Assembly (NCBI RefSeq): GCF_010692725.1
Contig: NZ_JAAFZB010000093.1
Location: 1-64,000 of the forward strand
Length of the DNA stretch: 64,000 nucleotides
Direction: 5' to 3'
Source of the DNA: Flavihumibacter soli
Lineage (GTDB): Bacteria; Bacteroidota; Bacteroidia; Sphingobacteriales; Sphingobacteriaceae
Below are positions 62,895 through 64,000 of this stretch, in pieces. The position numbers and the translations under genes are program-made. Each line of letters opens with the position of its first letter. Within the stretch, counting starts at the first letter, position 1. A model generated the notes under the pieces. The model searched no databases. It saw only the letters and a program-made list of their open reading frames with translations, and was not told the DNA's origin.

Positions 62895-63476
62895 ATGTCA
62901 AAGTACAATATTCTTAGCGATTTAGAATTGGCGTCTCTGCTAAAGGAAGGCGATAGGGCTGCTTTTACAGAGATTTATGACCGTTATATTTTTGTATTGC
63001 TAAACCATGCGTATAATAAAACTCGCGATCGGGAGCTAGCAAAAGATATGGTGCAGGAAGTTTTCACAATGTTATGGTCGATGCGGGAAAGCCTTCAATT
63101 GAACACGAATGTATCCGGATTTCTATATACATCAATTCGTAATACTATATTAAACCAGATTGCTCATAAGGGGGTGCAGGGCAAGTACCTGGAATCTTTG
63201 CTTAAATTCTCCGAGCAGGGACAAACCATAACGGATCATCTGATAAGGGAAAAGCAATTTGGGGAGCTTATTGAAAAGGAAATTGCTGCGCTCACTCCCA
63301 AAATGAGGACAGTATTTGAATTAAGCCGTAAAGAACATCTTAGTCATAAGGAGATTGCCGAAAAACTGCAGATATCCGAACAAACTGTTAGTAAACATGT
63401 CACGAATGCCCTACATATCCTGCGAGTTAAGCTCGGCATTTTCGTTTACCTGCTCTGGATCATCCACCCAAAATAA
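62895..63476 (+). CDS. ECF RNA polymerase sigma factor, FecI-like
   Basis: A 193-residue sigma-70 family factor with region 2 (EIYDRYIFVLLNHAYNKTRD, AKDMVQEVFTMLWSMRE) and region 4 (LTPKMRTVFELSRKEHLSH, EIAEKLQISEQTVSKHV). The FecI-like Bacteroidota type is often paired with FecR and a SusC/D-type TonB uptake locus. Here a FecR gene follows 79 bp downstream, cut by the window edge. The regulated genes are thus probably just outside the window. Confidence 0.93.
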   Translation: MSKYNILSDLELASLLKEGDRAAFTEIYDRYIFVLLNHAYNKTRDRELAKDMVQEVFTMLWSMRESLQLNTNVSGFLYTSIRNTILNQIAHKGVQGKYLESLLKFSEQGQTITDHLIREKQFGELIEKEIAALTPKMRTVFELSRKEHLSHKEIAEKLQISEQTVSKHVTNALHILRVKLGIFVYLLWIIHPK

Positions 63477-63555
63477 TTTTTTTCATTTTCATTACCTGTT
63501 CGCTCCGCGCTCCTTGTCTTACTAGTATCAGGGAAAGCAGACCTCTGGTACTGCC

Positions 63556-64000
63556 ATGGAAAAAAAAGAAGTAAAAGACTTATTAACAAGATACAGATCC
63601 GGCAAGATCACGGAAGAGGAAAGAGCTCTCCTGGAGAGCTGGTATTTGCAGCATCAGGAAACTGACGGAAATGAATACCTGGTGTCAGAGCGTATCGAAG
63701 ACGCTTCGGACATATGGGCGAGGCTCCGGGTGGATGAGCCGAAAATGGAACGCATATCTTTATGGTCTCGGGTTGCTGCTGCCGCTCTTGTCCTCGCTGT
63801 GCTTTCTTTCGGCCTCTATTTCTGCCTGAAGGAGCAAGACAGGCCTGAATCTGAATATATAGCCAAACCGGTAAAAGAAGAGATCCTTCCGGGAGGTAAT
63901 AATGCGATATTAACCCTTGCAGACGGGCGTAAAATCAGCCTGACGGAGGCAAAAAATGGTGAGCTCGTGCGCGAGTCCGGGATTGTAGTGACTAAAGCCT
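63556..64000 (+). CDS. FecR-type anti-sigma factor, partial (3' end off window)
   Basis: The ATG at 63556 opens MEKKEVKDLLTRYRSGKITE, the usual N-terminal FecR segment. A single membrane helix follows at ~residues 71-90 (VAAAALVLAVLSFGLYFCL), then the periplasmic part starts with EEILPGGNNAILTLADGRKI, the standard FecR domain opening. It is cut at the window edge after ~148 residues. It holds the ECF sigma factor upstream inactive until a TonB-receptor signal arrives. Confidence 0.92.
   Translation, partial: MEKKEVKDLLTRYRSGKITEEERALLESWYLQHQETDGNEYLVSERIEDASDIWARLRVDEPKMERISLWSRVAAAALVLAVLSFGLYFCLKEQDRPESEYIAKPVKEEILPGGNNAILTLADGRKISLTEAKNGELVRESGIVVTKA

Overview
The window reads as chromosomal DNA of a Bacteroidota bacterium, most likely Sphingobacteriaceae (Pedobacter-like). 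The evidence is the gene content: GLPGLI-family and GIN-domain proteins, DUF4296, FadL-type porins, many SPII lipoproteins, a FecI/FecR pair and an EF-G2-type paralogue. TAnnTTTG promoter boxes also lie upstream of several genes. Most of the window is core genome. No rRNA, tRNA, CRISPR array or intact mobile element was recognised.

Layout. 1-935 is a non-coding array of four ~240-bp units closed by ~48-bp inverted repeats. 1-9.4 kb carries a DUF5996 protein, an L,D-transpeptidase-like protein, cysE-cysM, a DAC-like sensor protein and an EF-G paralogue that lacks the catalytic His. 9.4-21.7 kb carries a beta-propeller/amidohydrolase, RecQ, two GIN-domain proteins, an MFS transporter, a LutA-like Fe-S protein, a phosphoesterase, a GLPGLI protein and a broken AlkD-like gene. 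21.9-25.2 kb is the classical thrS-infC-rpmI-rplT cluster, with a terminator-like hairpin in the thrS leader and a TTG start for infC. 25.2-32 kb carries DUF72, sucC, a LolD-like ATPase in a run with an unknown protein and a degenerate HAD protein, an S41 peptidase, a 1-Cys peroxiredoxin and a cold-shock protein. 32-35.6 kb is a leftward operon (YggS, GNAT, aspartokinase, THUMP-like methyltransferase). 35.6-48 kb carries mutS2, a PQQ-type dehydrogenase, a 51-residue Cys/Lys-rich protein, a succinyl-CoA:3-ketoacid CoA-transferase pair, udk, a LysM protein, dps, a FadL-like porin, a Tyr-rich lipoprotein and proS.

The most interesting locus is 48.2-54.3 kb. It is a tightly packed five-gene leftward operon encoding a flavin disulfide reductase, an ABC ATPase, a permease fused to a binding protein (EgtU architecture), EgtB and EgtD. 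It appears to combine synthesis, uptake and possibly redox recycling of ergothioneine. cysE, cysM and metB in the same window could supply and use cysteine, but they are not in the operon.

54.4-64 kb carries a lipoprotein, metB, a TIGR02757 protein, a rhodanese, a YdeI-like protein, a PAP2 phosphatase, a serine beta-lactamase-like hydrolase and mnmE. Several intergenic gaps here are filled with short word repeats arranged as inverted repeats, and one holds a 7-bp tandem repeat. Downstream of mnmE is a 617-bp gene-poor stretch that may be an old integration scar, then an ECF sigma factor and a FecR anti-sigma factor cut by the window edge.
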